Shown here piece by piece: positions 23,244 through 34,632 of a stretch of DNA of 64,000 nt. This DNA is from Crotophaga sulcirostris. Taxonomy: Eukaryota; Chordata; Aves; Cuculiformes; Crotophagidae. Both the position numbers and the translations under genes were made by a program. Where the stretch lies: positions 3,181,321 through 3,245,320 of the forward strand of contig VYZB01000056.1 in NCBI GenBank assembly GCA_013397455.1, given 5' to 3'. Under the pieces are notes generated by a model. That model saw only the letters and a program-made list of their open reading frames with translations. It was not told the origin of the DNA and did no database searches. Each line of letters opens with the position of its first letter. Position 1 is the stretch's first letter.

Positions 23244-24909
23244 GCTCTGCAGGATGTGCCCTCTTTAAGAGACACCTCAGTAGAATGAAACTTGCATCTT
23301 TGCAGCAGATATATTCCTTTTCCACATCACTCATAAAAGCCCCAAGCATATGCTTAACTCTAAGCTCCTGCTGAGCTGAAATCACTGCGTACTTTGCTTC
23401 ACCAGAGCTGAAATTGTGTGCAGCCCCTGGCAGAGCATGAGCCAGTCAGTGTGTTTCACTGTGGTGTTGCAGTGAGTTTGTCACCTCCAGACTTTGCTGG
23501 GGATGGCATCACTGTGTGTCTCTTCACACAATCAGAAAAGCCCTTCTTTGAATTACGGAGAAATGGTCCTGATCAGTGGGGTTTTTTTGCCTGTTGTTGC
23601 CAAACTCTGGAGCTTGGATGTAAACAGGGGCTCTGCTTGGGCACCCAGCCCAGGCTTCCAAGCCCTCTGCCCACGCCAGCTTGCCTGGAGATGTCAGATA
23701 GACATCAGAGACAACGTAGAGATGAGTTTATTTATTTACCCATGCAGTCAGGAGAGGCACTTCTGAGAGCACCTTGCACCGTTCTAATGTGCTTCTGAAA
23801 CCTTATTCAAAGAGCAGTGGGTGTGTGACTCAAGAAACCAAACTGCCATGCCCGGATTCTTCTTCCCAGAGTGCCAATCGGGAAGCACACCTGGCAAAGG
23901 GAAATCAGATCCAAGGAAATATTTAGGGAGCTGGAGATGGCTAGGTTTTCCCACCGAGCACTGTTAATATTCTTTGTGCTTGCAGAAGCAGCACCGAGGT
24001 GACTTCAGACCTCTCTCCTATGCATCTCCCCCTTCCAAGGCTGAGCGTTTTGGCAGACTTCTTGTTCCAAACCAGTGGACCTTGTTACACGTCAGAATGC
24101 ATAATCCAAGCCTCCCTCCCTTGAAGAGGTGGAAGGTAGGATAAAGCTGAATGCACCTTCACTCCTTTAATTACCAGCTCTACCTAAGCTGTCTGTAAGT
24201 ATAAGAGAGTAACTTTAAGTTCTTATTTCCCTCCTCTGCTGGCCTTCTATGCTGTGCCCCACAGACTCTGAAGTGCCACTGGCTGCTGGCAGAGAGAGCG
24301 CTGTGTGAGGTAGCTCCAAGCATACCCAGTTTCTGGCTGATAGCAATTTGCAATAGTTTTATTTCACCAGAATTAATTAATACAAGAAAATAATTTGCTG
24401 ATTACAACAATTCCTTCAGCAGCCTGTGACTCAGAGCCAGGCAAACAGCCAGGACCAAGAGGCAAACTATTTGCAGCTACACCCAGATCTTGTGCAATGT
24501 CTGTTTTGAAGTAAGTCCTAATGAGACACACAACTTCATGTTGGGACACTTCAACATGAGAACCTGTGGTCCCAGACTAACTCACTTGACTCATATACAG
24601 CCCAGATCTCAAATGCAATTTGGATTCACTTCATATAGACTAAATATCTTGGTCACCAGAAACTGGGCTGCTCCCTGTGTGTATTGCACAACACCAAGGG
24701 ATTGGGGGTAGGACATCAGGTTTCCCCCTCAATTCATTGCAGCTGCAGGTGATGCATCAGACTGAAGGCTTTTAGCTGATGTTCTTTATAAACGGGCCAT
24801 CCATCATTAGTGAAGGTCAAGTGGCAGATGAATTCCATCATTTTATAATCATGTTCTTACCCCCCTCTTGCCCTTGGTTGGGTCTTCAAAAGAAAGTGAA
24901 ACTCGGATG
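23244..24909. other. Unique non-coding DNA, no gene seen
   Basis: Nothing recognised apart from AT-rich patches, for example 24340-24410. Confidence 0.45.
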
Positions 24910-24968
24910 GGTCTGTGTCTGTGTCTGTGTCTGTGTCTGTGTCTGTGTCTGTGTCTGTGTCTGTGTCT
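24910..24968 (+). repeat. Hexanucleotide microsatellite (GTCTGT)n
   Basis: About ten uninterrupted copies of GTCTGT. Translated, it gives alternating Cys-Val on the plus strand and Asp-Thr on the minus strand, so the frames that cross it (24779-24979 plus, 24857-25042 minus) are artefacts of the repeat. The perfect copies suggest it is young and probably length-variable. Confidence 0.97.
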
Positions 24969-26937
24969 ATGTTTTCTAGTTGACTAGAGAGTATGCTCAG
25001 TGCTGTCAGTAGAATGAATGGTGGTCGAGAACAAAGCATCATCGTTGACTCTTCATCTCTTCAGAGGTTGATGAAAATAAATTCTGGTGGTGTGTGTAGT
25101 ACTGGAACCCCCAGGCTCTGCAAAGACCCTTTGAAACAGAAAGCAATGAAAAACTGTTCTAATTTCTGAAAGATAGAAGTTACAAGGCACGCTGTTGTGG
25201 ATGAAGACTGTGTATCTGCTTGTAAAGTCTTCCACAGGCAGCTCCTTCTAAATGATGGTGGTACTCAATCTAACTCCCCACCTGTGTTTCACCTGTTTAG
25301 AGTACCTGAGTTATGCTTGTTTTCTTGGTCCTGAAACACACCTGGAGGGAAAAGATGAATATTATGGTTGCAAACAACTTATTCCAAGATATCTCTAACT
25401 CAGAGATGCATTTGAATGTGTCGATTTCCTTTTAGCCATCAGCAAGACACGAAAATAGGGACCGAAATGGATCATTGAACTACTACAGCCAGAAGAACAA
25501 CAAAGCAAAGGAAGGAGCTATTAAAGCACAAGTGTAGCATGGGCCAAGCAGTTATAGGAAGAAAAAGGAAAAAGTTCAGGGTGTGCTTTGACTCTTTGTG
25601 TTTGACCTACTTAAGCCTTGTCTTATGGGAACGAGTTTTTAGACAAACTGGTCTAGAAGTCCAGCTTTAGAAAGGAAAGATATGCTCTTGGGTTCTGTGG
25701 CTCCACACCACGGGTTGTCGGCTGGTTGTGCACATGCAGGCTGGGAATAAACTTCCTTCTCCTCCGTGCAGTGGATGGATTCCTTTTTTCTGTCATAGGA
25801 CAAACCAGAAAAGAAAAGCTCCTACCTGGCTTCTGTCACTGCAGAGAAGCACGGTGTCTGGCACACACACAGGTGATTAAATGTGTCATGTGTGCATCAT
25901 TTAAATTAACGCTGCTAAAACAACAATGCTATTTTTAATATTTAAAGAGCCCCTTTGAAGAATAGGAGAATCTGTCACCTTTCCTGGTGGATTTGATTCT
26001 TGTGTTCTGAGGGTTTTTCTTCTCTGATTAAAGGAGTTGGCTGCATGCGGAACAGCTACACATGATGTGCTGGGAGGGGGTGTGGGACCAAGACACATCC
26101 TGGGGAGCAGCTCCTGCTCCCAGCATTTGAGGATGCAGCCAGGCAGATTTTCTAGGCTTTCTTTTGTGGAGCTCCCACCCAGTGTGTCCTCCTTGTGCCA
26201 GGAGCCAAGGACAGCTGGGCAGACAGTGCTTTTCCTGCACAGCTACCCCTCTCTGTCTCTGCTGGGATGCTAACAGCAGTTCGGAGCATCTCAGGGTCTG
26301 TGGCACTGTAGGTGGCACCGCTCTTTGTCTTCTGTTTGCTGGGGAGTGGTTTCCTCCCCACTCTCTCTCCACTCCACTCTCGAAAGCGTCTTCTGGACAT
26401 TCAGACATGACAGAACCCCCATCCGAGTCTAACCGTGACACAACCCACTCCTTAATCTCTGTAATGGGATTTCTTGTGCAAAAGCCAGGTGCTCCATCCA
26501 AGAGAGGTCCAGTTTGTGCCAAGGGTGCGCAAGTCCCTTCAGGTGCCTTGCACATTTGCTGATGTGGCAGTGTGACATTTCCCTTCTAATCCAAGTTCTG
26601 TTCTCAGCAATGCCTGTCTGACTGGCCATGTTTGTGCAGCTGGGTATTCCTGATGAGCTGCACGACTTGCAGTTGTCTCTGCTGAATTTTGTTCTTCTTT
26701 CTTTCAAACCAGACCTCCAATTCCTCAAGAGTTGTGATTTCTGATCTCCTCCCAGAGGTCTTACGAACCTGGACAGCCATAAGTCTTCTGCACACAGAGT
26801 TTATGTTCTCTCATCCACCCAAAATAAAGTCAGTGGAAACATGGGGCAGGATCTCACCCACCTTGCCCTGCAGCCATCCACACAGGGATCTTGCATGCTA
26901 TTGGCTGTTGACATTGGGCTCCAGAAGCTCCTAAGGT
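24969..26937. other. Unique non-coding DNA, no gene seen
   Basis: About 2 kb without recognised repeats. Frames on both strands overlap at 26028-26560 (175 and 132 codons) with no identifiable domain. Confidence 0.5.
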
Positions 26938-27122
26938 CATATAATCATAGAATGTCTTGGATTGGAAAGGACCTTTACAGGTCATACAGTTCAACCCCTC
27001 TGAAGGAGCAGGGACATCTGTAACTCAATCAGGTTGCTCAGAGACCCACCCAACCTGACCTACAATGTTTCCAGGGAGGGGCCTCCACCACCTCCCTTGG
27101 CAGCCTGTGCCAGTGTTTCACC
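26938..27122 (-). mobile_element. CR1 LINE 3' fragment (group F, divergent)
   Basis: A minus-strand tail whose 3' end (left) is CATTCTATGATTATATGA on the complement. The body differs from groups A-E: it contains CAACCCCTCTGAAGGAGCAG and CTCAATCAGGTTGCTCAGAG on the plus strand. The CCTCCACCACCTCCC part marks the ORF2 carboxy box. Either an older or a separate subfamily. Confidence 0.88.
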
Positions 27123-27816
27123 AGGTGGCTGATCCTGTGTCCACGTGTTTAGATTTTTCATCTCTCCCGTCTTTCCACCGAGATGAGGTTTGCGGTGAAC
27201 AAGGAGCTGGAGATGTTTCCCGAGCCTCTGCAGTGACCAGGGACAAGGATCCAGCCCTCAGACTCTCAAACAATGGCTCTCAGTGCCCTTCCTCTGCTAG
27301 AAATGCATCTTCCCAAGTGGAGTGCTGGGAAACTGGAGAAGGGCCCATTGTCAGCAAGACCAGAGCAGGGAGCAGATATTAATGTTATTGGAGGGAAGAG
27401 ACCATCAGGATTCTGTAGCTCTGAAAAATACATAAGTCTGAAATAAGACTAATGAGACATTTACTGGTGCGGTTGGGTTGCATTAATGACCCTTCAGAGG
27501 ATACAATTGCAAAAGGCTTTCACTGTAATTACTGCACTAATGATCGGCAGTGACATCATTTTAGACCAAATGGGATGCTTGCTTTGGATGCATTTCAAGA
27601 CCGGGGCTTCTCCGTGGCTGGCGTACGTGGCCTTCTGCGTTATTGCTTGGTTCTCTGCTCTGCTGACCATCTTTCTTAGCTGCCTCTTTGGCTACTCTGT
27701 CTCCCCTTCAGCCTGGCCCCAGTGCCCAGCATTCCTCTGCTTTTTAATGTGCTGCTGGGACTGTGGGCTGAGAGCGGTGACTTGTCAGCATTGATGGCTT
27801 GGTCCCTGGTGCTGGG
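27123..27816. other. Unique non-coding DNA, no gene seen
   Basis: Contains a hydrophobic 102-codon plus-strand frame at 27486-27794 without recognisable family. The first half of that frame lies in AT-rich sequence. No splice context or homologue could be argued. Confidence 0.45.
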
Positions 27817-27958
27817 CATAGAATCATGGAATGGTTTGGGTTGGAAGGGGCCTCAAAGCCCATCCAGTTCCAAATCCTCTGCCATGGACAGGGACACCTC
27901 CCACTGAATCAGAGTGCTCCAAGCCCCATCCAACCTGGCCTTGAACACCTCCAGGGAG
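27817..27958 (-). mobile_element. CR1 LINE 3' fragment (group C)
   Basis: A minus-strand tail of 140 bp covering the 3' UTR and the last ORF2 codons only. The 3' end at the left is ATTCCATGATTCTATG on the complement. It is truncated exactly at CACCTCCAGGGA, the segment coding for the SLEVF part of the ORF2 end. Confidence 0.93.
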
Positions 27959-29310
27959 GCATGAATTAGAGGAGGGAGAAGCTGAGATAGAGCCACACAC
28001 CTCCTTTTATTTTTCAGGCAGCTTTAAAAGGCTTCTAATAAACAATGATTTATTATCTCCTGGCATGGCCTGAAGCACTTGTGGGTTGTGTAAGCTTTGG
28101 ACAATACCTGCCCCTGGGTGCACATCTTACAGCCAGTGGGGACAGGCTGATCTCAATTTCCCCCAGTGCCTCTGGGCTTGGAGGAACTTATTAATTAACC
28201 TGATTATCTGGCATCGTTTCACTGCTTATATAGACAGGGTGTTACTGAGGTCGAGCCTGTGGTCCAGGGAGGGACAAGAGCAGGGCTCCTAGTCCTGGGC
28301 TCAGCCAGAGGCAGATGGAGTTGGTGAGTCTGGATATTTGCAGGGACATCAGCTCACAGTGGACGATGCTGTGCAGGGGCTGGAGGAGATGCCAACCAGC
28401 GGGGGCTGATCACAGCCCCTCTGCTGTTCCAACAACCCCTGAGCTCTGCTCTCAGAGGAGGGATGCTGGAGGGATGCTCTGCCTGCAACCAGGGTTGTCA
28501 GCGTATGGAGCCCGGTCTGAGGCCAGGAGGGAGCTGGTGGTGGCTGCACACCCCAGCCTGTGTGTGCCCAGGCTCCTCCAAGCACCAGGCACGGCTGGGA
28601 ATGGATTGACAGGGGCTCGTTAAGCCTGACAGAGCATCAACTTTTAAGGAGTCAGAGAAGGCAGGGCTTTTTAATTAAAAAAAGAAAAAAATGAAAAGTA
28701 AGTCATGATTTCTGCCTTTCCTGTTCAGCTCTTCGAGAAACAGCATTCCTGCTCTGGCATTTAAAAACATCAAATTGCTATCCCTGTCATCTGTGCCCAT
28801 AGGCTACTGCTCCCTGCCCCAGCCCTCCCACCAGGGCTCTGCCTTTGAAGGCGAAGGCGCCGCTGTGTGACTCTCCTCAGGGACATTAATTTTCTTTCCT
28901 GCAGACTTGCTGGTTGTCACCAGCAAATATCCAGCCAGGCTCATATTTTCCCCTTGTTCCCAACAGCATCCTGGAAAATACTGATACCGGTCCAAGGTAC
29001 CAACACCAGCAGGGCACTCCCTGTGGCATTGGCTCAGCCTGGGAACCGCTCCTGGGTAGGCACAAGGAGACCAGTACCATGTGTGCAGAATGATAAGTGA
29101 GTTTTTCAGTCTCTACCAGCAATTTTCTGACAGGTATGTGAAATTTTCTTATTTTGGAGCTCATTCTGCCTCCAAAGAAGGTGAATGGTAATTGGGAGTG
29201 TTGTCTCAGGTGAAGGCACTTACGACTAGCAGCCATAAAACATGAGTCTATCACAAGGGAAGCGTGGGGGAGCAGTAATCCTTGAAAGGGAATGAAGAGG
29301 CACAAACATC
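27959..29310. other. Unique non-coding DNA, no gene seen
   Basis: Nothing recognised. Parts at 28000-28220 are AT-rich and repeat-free; 28320-28620 is GC-richer with chance frames on both strands. Confidence 0.45.
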
Positions 29311-29458
29311 CATAATCATAGAATGGTTTGGGTTGGAAGGGACCTTAAAGCCCATACAGTTCCAACCCCCCTGCCATGGGCAAGGACACCTCCCACTCGA
29401 TCAGGGGGCTCAAAGCCCCATCCAGCCTGGCCTTGGACACCTCCAGAGATGGAGCAGC
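29311..29458 (-). mobile_element. CR1 LINE 3' fragment (group C)
   Basis: A minus-strand tail close to the one at 27817 in both length and truncation point. Its 3' end is CCATTCTATGATTAT on the complement. It is truncated at CACCTCCAGAGATGG. Confidence 0.93.
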
Positions 29459-31076
29459 CAGATCTACGAGTCCCTGCTGTACCCTGAACTGTTGCCCCAC
29501 CAGCCCAGGTGGGTCAGATGATGTCCTGGCATGGTGTGATCCTTAATACCTCTGTACGTGCCTCATCCAACACCTCATGGCCATGAAAGCAGCTCCCAGC
29601 CCCACAAATAAATAGGGAGAAAAAACCCAGCTGCCTCTTCTCTTCTACTGAAGCCCAGCTCTTGGGTGCTCCCCTGGGACTGCTTTCTGGCCAGTTCATT
29701 TTGCTCTTGTTTATCTACATAAGGCCCCCAGCATCTGCCCAGGGAAGGGAGGGAGATGCAGCTACCAAGAATATCCATGAAAACACCTATAAACTCATTT
29801 AAAATTTGTCCCAGACTCAGAATACAAAAATTCCCAGCTGTTTTTCTTTCTTGAAATTTCTTTTTTTTAAAAAAAAAAAAAGAAAGAGTAACCTTCCTTC
29901 ACCACTTTCCAGAGGGAACTACCCCTTGGCAAAAGCACTGAGCAGCACCTCGGTGGGTTTCGCGAGACAGGGCCACACGCTGAGCTTTGCTGATCCTCAG
30001 CCTAATCATGAGTTGCACCCACATAACTGCGAGCCCAGCACAGAGCATCGTTGCCCCGTGCTCCTTTTGCCTGTGCCTCCTGGCTGACGGATCAGGTCCT
30101 GCTCTGCTCCTCCATGCTCCAACCCTGCAGATAGATGCTGCTCTCTCCTCTGGTGCCCACCATCAGCGCGTGCTTGTTTGCAGAGCCCTAACGAGGAGCT
30201 GTGGCTGCTGCTGGCTCTCCAGGCTCCGCAGGTGCAGGACGGCAGCGCAGAGCTTGGGGGGGGTAGGGGGGGTTGAGCAGGGAGGGGGCTTCGATTCAAG
30301 GTCTGTTCCCTGCTTGAGCGATCAACATCATTTCCATACTATAATTACATTGCCCAATCCTCTCCTGATTTTACTGCTATCTTGTAAGGCGTCCCGGTTG
30401 TGAGTAATTTAAAGCTATATGAGATGTCAGGCTCTGTGAAACAATCACCCCTCAAAGAAATATGGTCTGAGATAATAATTGATAAGTCCCATTAGGCAAC
30501 AGGGCTCGCTGTTTCCGACTTGGCCTCTTCCAAGGCAGCCTTGTTGATTCCCTTAACGCCAGTTTTGCCCCTCGGCATCATTTGGAGCACAGAGTGCCCA
30601 GCCCGGGTGCCAAGGGGAGACCCTCTGGGGTGGCAGAGCCAGAGGAGTGGGGTGATTTCTTACTGCATGACACAAAAAGGGTAACTGGAGCAATTCAGCC
30701 TCCTTAGTTCTGGGATTATGATATTTCAGCCTGATTTATGGGTGTGTTTTCACATAAAACATATTACGAGTGTTGGTTACCACCTGTATTTGCTCCATGG
30801 GGTTTGTCTCAATGGTTCTCCTCATCCTCTCCCAGTCATCTCCCCTACTCCCCGTCCTGTGCTTCATCTCTGGGATGCCTGGGCAGGCAGGTGAACCAGT
30901 GGCTGCCCCGTCACCTGCAGCACTGGTGCAGCCACCAGCCTGTGGTTCACAGTGCCAAGAAGGGCTGACTGCAGCACGGCATCCTTGGCACAGTGGGGCA
31001 GCCTTGGTATCTGCTCATTCAAAAATTCATTGGCAGATGGAGAAGCTACATTTGGTTTTGAGCTACGTGATTTGAG
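29459..31076. other. Unique DNA with a G-rich tract
   Basis: No exon recognised. It contains a T8A13 junction near 29861-29881 and the G-rich tract at 30256-30288. The AT-rich part at 30330-30490 is repeat-free. Confidence 0.5.
30256..30288 (+). other. Potential G-quadruplex tract
   Basis: The order is a run of eight G's, TA, a run of seven G's, TTGAGCA, GGG, A, then five G's. This fits the four-run pattern with loops of seven bases or fewer. Whether it folds in vivo is not shown by sequence; it lies in otherwise featureless DNA. Confidence 0.6.
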
Positions 31077-31560
31077 CACAGGAAGGACCTGGATCTGTTG
31101 AAGTCAGTCCAAAGGAGGCCACAGAGATGATCCAAGGGCTGGAGCATCTCTGCTATGAGGACAGGCTGAGAGAGTTGGAGTTGTTCAGCCTGGAGAAGAG
31201 AAGGCTGTGGGGAGACCTTAGAGCAGCCTCCAGTATTGAAAGGGGCTCCAGGAAAGCTGGTGAGGGGCTCTTGATCAGGGAGAGCAGGGACAGGATGAGG
31301 GGGAATGGTTTTCAACTGCAAGAGGGGAGATTGAGATGAGACCTTAGGAAGAAATGTTGTGCTGTGAGGGTGGGGAGGCCCTGGCCCAGGTTGCCCAGAG
31401 AAGTGGTGGCTGCCCCACCCTTGGAGGTGTTCAAGGCCAGGTTGGATGGGGCTTTGAGCCCCCTGATCCAGCGGGATGTTTCCCTGCCCATGGCAGGGGC
31501 TGGAACTGGATGGGCTTTGAGGTCCTTTCCAACTGAAACCTTTCCATGATTATATGATTA
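31077..31560 (+). mobile_element. CR1 LINE 3' fragment (group C)
   Basis: A plus-strand element of about 480 bp. The frame 31127-31339 is an open ORF2 segment containing [19 protein letters not shown]. The frame 31364-31549 carries the end, PWPRLPREVVAAPPLEVFK. A frame change between them shows decay. The tail ends CCATGATTATATGATTA, 14 bp from the opposing element at 31575. Confidence 0.95.
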
Positions 31561-31574
31561 TTTGTGTATGTACA

Positions 31575-31630
31575 TATAGAATCATAGAATGCTTTGGGGC
31601 AGAAGGGGCCTTAGAGATCGTCCAGTTCCA
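31575..31630 (-). mobile_element. CR1 LINE 3' tip, tail-to-tail with its neighbour
   Basis: About 56 bp of minus-strand CR1 end: ATTCTATGATTCTAT on the complement, then CCCCAAAGC and CCTTCTGCCCC. The body breaks off at a TATATAAAA stretch leading into the CA-rich microsatellite. Its 3' end faces the 3' end of 31077-31560. Confidence 0.82.
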
Positions 31631-31640
31631 TGTATATAAA

Positions 31641-31738
31641 AAACACATACACACACGCATACCTATGCTTATCAACATGCCTGTAGGCATGCATAAGTAC
31701 TTATATGTACACACACACACGGGCACATACACACATAA
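31641..31738 (+). repeat. Interrupted CA-rich microsatellite
   Basis: Two CA-rich segments, 31641-31660 and 31708-31738, are separated by degenerate CATGC/TGTAC-type sequence. It directly follows the truncated CR1 tip and probably marks repeat instability at that junction. Confidence 0.8.
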
Positions 31739-32401
31739 GAGATCACCCCAGAACCCCTGGCTCTGCCTTCCCTGTCACCCTGGAACTCGGTGCTTTGCTC
31801 TCTGCATTGCAGCGCCTTCCCACAGCCTTACCTGCTCGCGAGAGTGGAAACAGAAAATTGTGTCTTCTTTCTGTCACTGGAGTTTGTATTTTTTAACACT
31901 GTGTCTCCAGCTTTTTAATGGCTCTACAGTTTACAAACTCTCTTGCTTTAAACTTCTAAATTTTTAATTACAGAAGAGAATGTAAACTTAATTTTTTTGT
32001 TGTCTGCAAGATAGGAGAGGTCTCGTCCATGACAACAAGATGAGTGATGAATTATGCAAGTAGCAAGGGAAAGGCTGGCTTTTTTTGATGTGCTATTTCA
32101 TAATTGCATAAACTACTGCACTCCTGAATCGGGCAAACATTATTTTACACATTCAGTAACCTTTAAAAAATGGTGACAGCTAATTTATGATGTTCTGTAC
32201 CACGAAAAATAAAAAAAGTACAAGAATTTTAAAAAGTCGAAAAAACTCAGGCGTTCTCTTCAGAAAAGGTGAAGAGTTGAGAAAAAAATTACTTTCTGGA
32301 AAAGAGATTTCTTTTTTCTTTGCATTTAGGAATAAATACAACAAATTAAAAGATGTGCTTCTGGAGGACTAAATTAGGGGAAAAGATTTACCTTTTAGAG
32401 T
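31739..32401. other. Unique AT-rich DNA, no gene seen
   Basis: Strongly AT-rich after 31900, with A-runs. Nothing recognised. Confidence 0.45.
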
Positions 32402-32743
32402 ATAGAATCATGGAATGTCCTGAGTTGAAGGGACCCACAAGGATCATCAATTCCAACTCCTGTCCCTGCACAGGACAACCCCAACATTCACACCATGTGG
32501 CTGTGGTTGTTGGTCACATGCTGCTGGAATATTGTCAGGCTGTAACTGCTTCCCTATGGAGCTGTTCCAGTGCTCCACCACCCTCTGGGGGAAGAACCTT
32601 TGCCTATGTCCAGTCTAACCCTCCCCTGGCACATCTTCCTGCCATTCTCTTGGGTCCAGAGAGAAGAGCTCAGTGCCTGCTCCTCGTCCTCCTCTGGTGA
32701 GGAAGCTGTAGATTGTGATGAGGTCTCCCCTCAGTCTCCTCTG
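32402..32743 (-). mobile_element. CR1 LINE 3' fragment (group D)
   Basis: A minus-strand element of about 340 bp. On the plus strand it reads GAATGTCCTGAGTTGAAGGG, then the group D block (CAGGACAACCCCAACATTCA), then GTTCCAGTGCTCCACCACCC, the box for HWN in ORF2, and ends in GAGGTCTCCCCTCAGTCTCC. The 5' truncation lies at about 32743. Confidence 0.94.
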
Positions 32744-33394
32744 ATACAAAAATGAATATTCAGTAAGTCATGGGGTGACATTTGGAACACAAAATGCCTT
32801 TCCAGGAGGGGGTTCAGTATTTGAAATCTTTTTTCTCTCCCCAGAATGGGACTGTAGAGATCTGTATTTCCCAGAATGGAAATTCTGGAGAAACGTTCCA
32901 ATTCATAAACACTGAAACAACCTTATTAGAATGACACGATCTGACAGCTGTTAAAATTTTATAATAAAACATAAGAAAAAAAATATACCATAATCCATTA
33001 CAATCTTTGAAATGTTTAAGAGACCTAAGAAAGTCAAAACGGATCTGTTTTGATCTTGGATTATTTCATTGAAAAATTCATCAAGATGAGAAAGTCCCTG
33101 CGGGATGTTTTGATGTGGATGTAAAAGCACTTTTGCAGAAAACATCTGGTGTTAGAAGGATTTGCTGGTTTCTCTAAATAACCCCCTGAGCTCACGTTAT
33201 CTGCAGGGCTGGCTCGACCACCAGTCCTGCCCAGCTGCAGCTGGAGCTGGAGACCAGCAGCCCAGTTCTCCCCATGGGTTATGGAGCAGCATGGGGCCAT
33301 GGACCCGATAGGCACCGCTACCCTGTCCCTGCTCCTGGGAGAGGGTTCAGTCCACCAGGAACAAGTCTGAAACACCTACAAACCAAGTGTGGGG
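32744..33394. other. Unique AT-rich DNA, no gene seen
   Basis: AT-rich to about 33150, then GC-moderate. No repeat or exon recognised. Confidence 0.45.
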
Positions 33395-33499
33395 GTGACT
33401 AATCCAGTGGAAGGTACCCCTGGACAGATGATCTTTGGTCCCTGGAACTGGATCATCCTTAAGGTACCTTCCAACCCAAACACTCCATGACTATGATAG
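33395..33499 (+). mobile_element. CR1 LINE 3' tip (group C)
   Basis: A plus-strand tail limited to the 3' UTR: ATCCAGTGGAAGGTACCCCT, CTGGAACTGGATCATCCTTA, CCTTCCAACCCAAACACTCC, with a decayed terminus (CATGACTATGATA). The central part (CCATGGCAGGG in relatives) is altered. Confidence 0.85.
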
Positions 33500-33629
33500 A
33501 ACAGCCTAGGATACGGTAACATAAGGGAAGCAGCAGGTGCCAGGGGATGTGGCTGCACTGAACACAGGAAGGAGAATGTCTAATCAGCTCAGCCCCACCT
33601 GAAGTTCAATGACATTTAAGGCTTTAATA

Positions 33630-33877
33630 ATGGGCTCAAGTTGCACCAACTGAGATTTAAGTTGCCTATTACGAAAAATTTCTTCACTGAAAGGGTTCTT
33701 GGGCACTGGCAGAGGCCTCACAAGGAGGTGGTGGAGTCCCCATCCCTGGAGGTGTTTAAAAATGGGTGGATGAGGTGCTCGGGGATGGTTTAGTAGTGGA
33801 CAGGTATGGTTGGACTCAATTATCTCAAAGGTCTTTTCCAACCAAACAGTTCTATGATTCTATGATGATTCTATGCT
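33630..33877 (+). mobile_element. CR1 LINE 3' fragment (group B)
   Basis: A plus-strand tail from GGGCTCAAGTTGCACCAAC. It includes AATTTCTTCACTGAAAGGG and the group B segment (GTAGTGGACAGGTATGGTTG). The terminus has three ATTCTATG-type units, one split by an extra ATG. It lies 130 bp after another CR1 tip in the same orientation. Confidence 0.94.
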
Positions 33878-34632
33878 TCTGTGTTTGTCGATGGCTCAAA
33901 ATCCTGCATTTTATAAATGATTGAGGCTTAAGCCACCAGTAGACACCCAGGGTACACAAAGGGGGCCATCCCTTTGCTTGTAAAAGCTCCATTAGGGAAC
34001 TGCAGCAGCAAAATAAAAATGCAAATGTTTATCTCCACTCCTCTTTCAGGCTTGAGTGCTGGTGAAAGCAGCTTTACAAATTCAGAATCCATTGCCTCCC
34101 TGGAGAAATCCCAGTGCTGTTTTGTAAGCAAAAGTCTTTGCCACACAGCTACTGTGGAAGTTTTGACAGGAAAGCAACTGCTTTTAAAACACATGGGTGG
34201 CAGCCATTGATCAGGATTCACTCCCTGTTTGCTGGAGAAGACCTGAAGGCAGACCTTTCCTTCTCTGCGATAGCAGATGGCATTTTGTGTTACAGCTCAC
34301 TGTGAGAGCCTAGGGATGGTGGGTACTGGAGCTGCTGGTGCTGCTCCCACCCATTGCCCGTGGCCGTGCTGCCCTGCTGTGGGAAGCAAAGTGTGGTGAC
34401 TCTGCCTGCCCTGGCTCTGCACCTTGCCGTGGTGGGCAGTTTGCAGCCTGTGGGCACCCACGCCAGCCTCGGCAGGGCCAGCGGTGCAGCCAGCAAGGCA
34501 CGTGCTGGGGTGTGTTGTCTTCCACCAGCAACAGAGCCAGTGCAACAGGCCCCTTTACCTGGTGGAGATGAGTAATTCCCATCTCTCTGGGTTAATACCT
34601 TATTAAGTAAAATACCCACTTGCTCCTCCAGC
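33878..34632. other. Unique non-coding DNA, no gene seen
   Basis: GC-moderate at 34300-34580, where open frames overlap on both strands (the longest, minus 34290-34742, runs into the next CR1). No domain recognised. Confidence 0.45.

Noticed and set aside
24779..25042. Cys-Val repeat and Asp-Thr repeat proteins on opposite strands
   Set aside because: These are produced by the GTCTGT hexanucleotide array.
27486..27794. 102-codon frame with hydrophobic stretches that could look like a small membrane protein
   Set aside because: The family is not recognised, the length is within chance, and the start is arbitrary. Conservation data would be needed.
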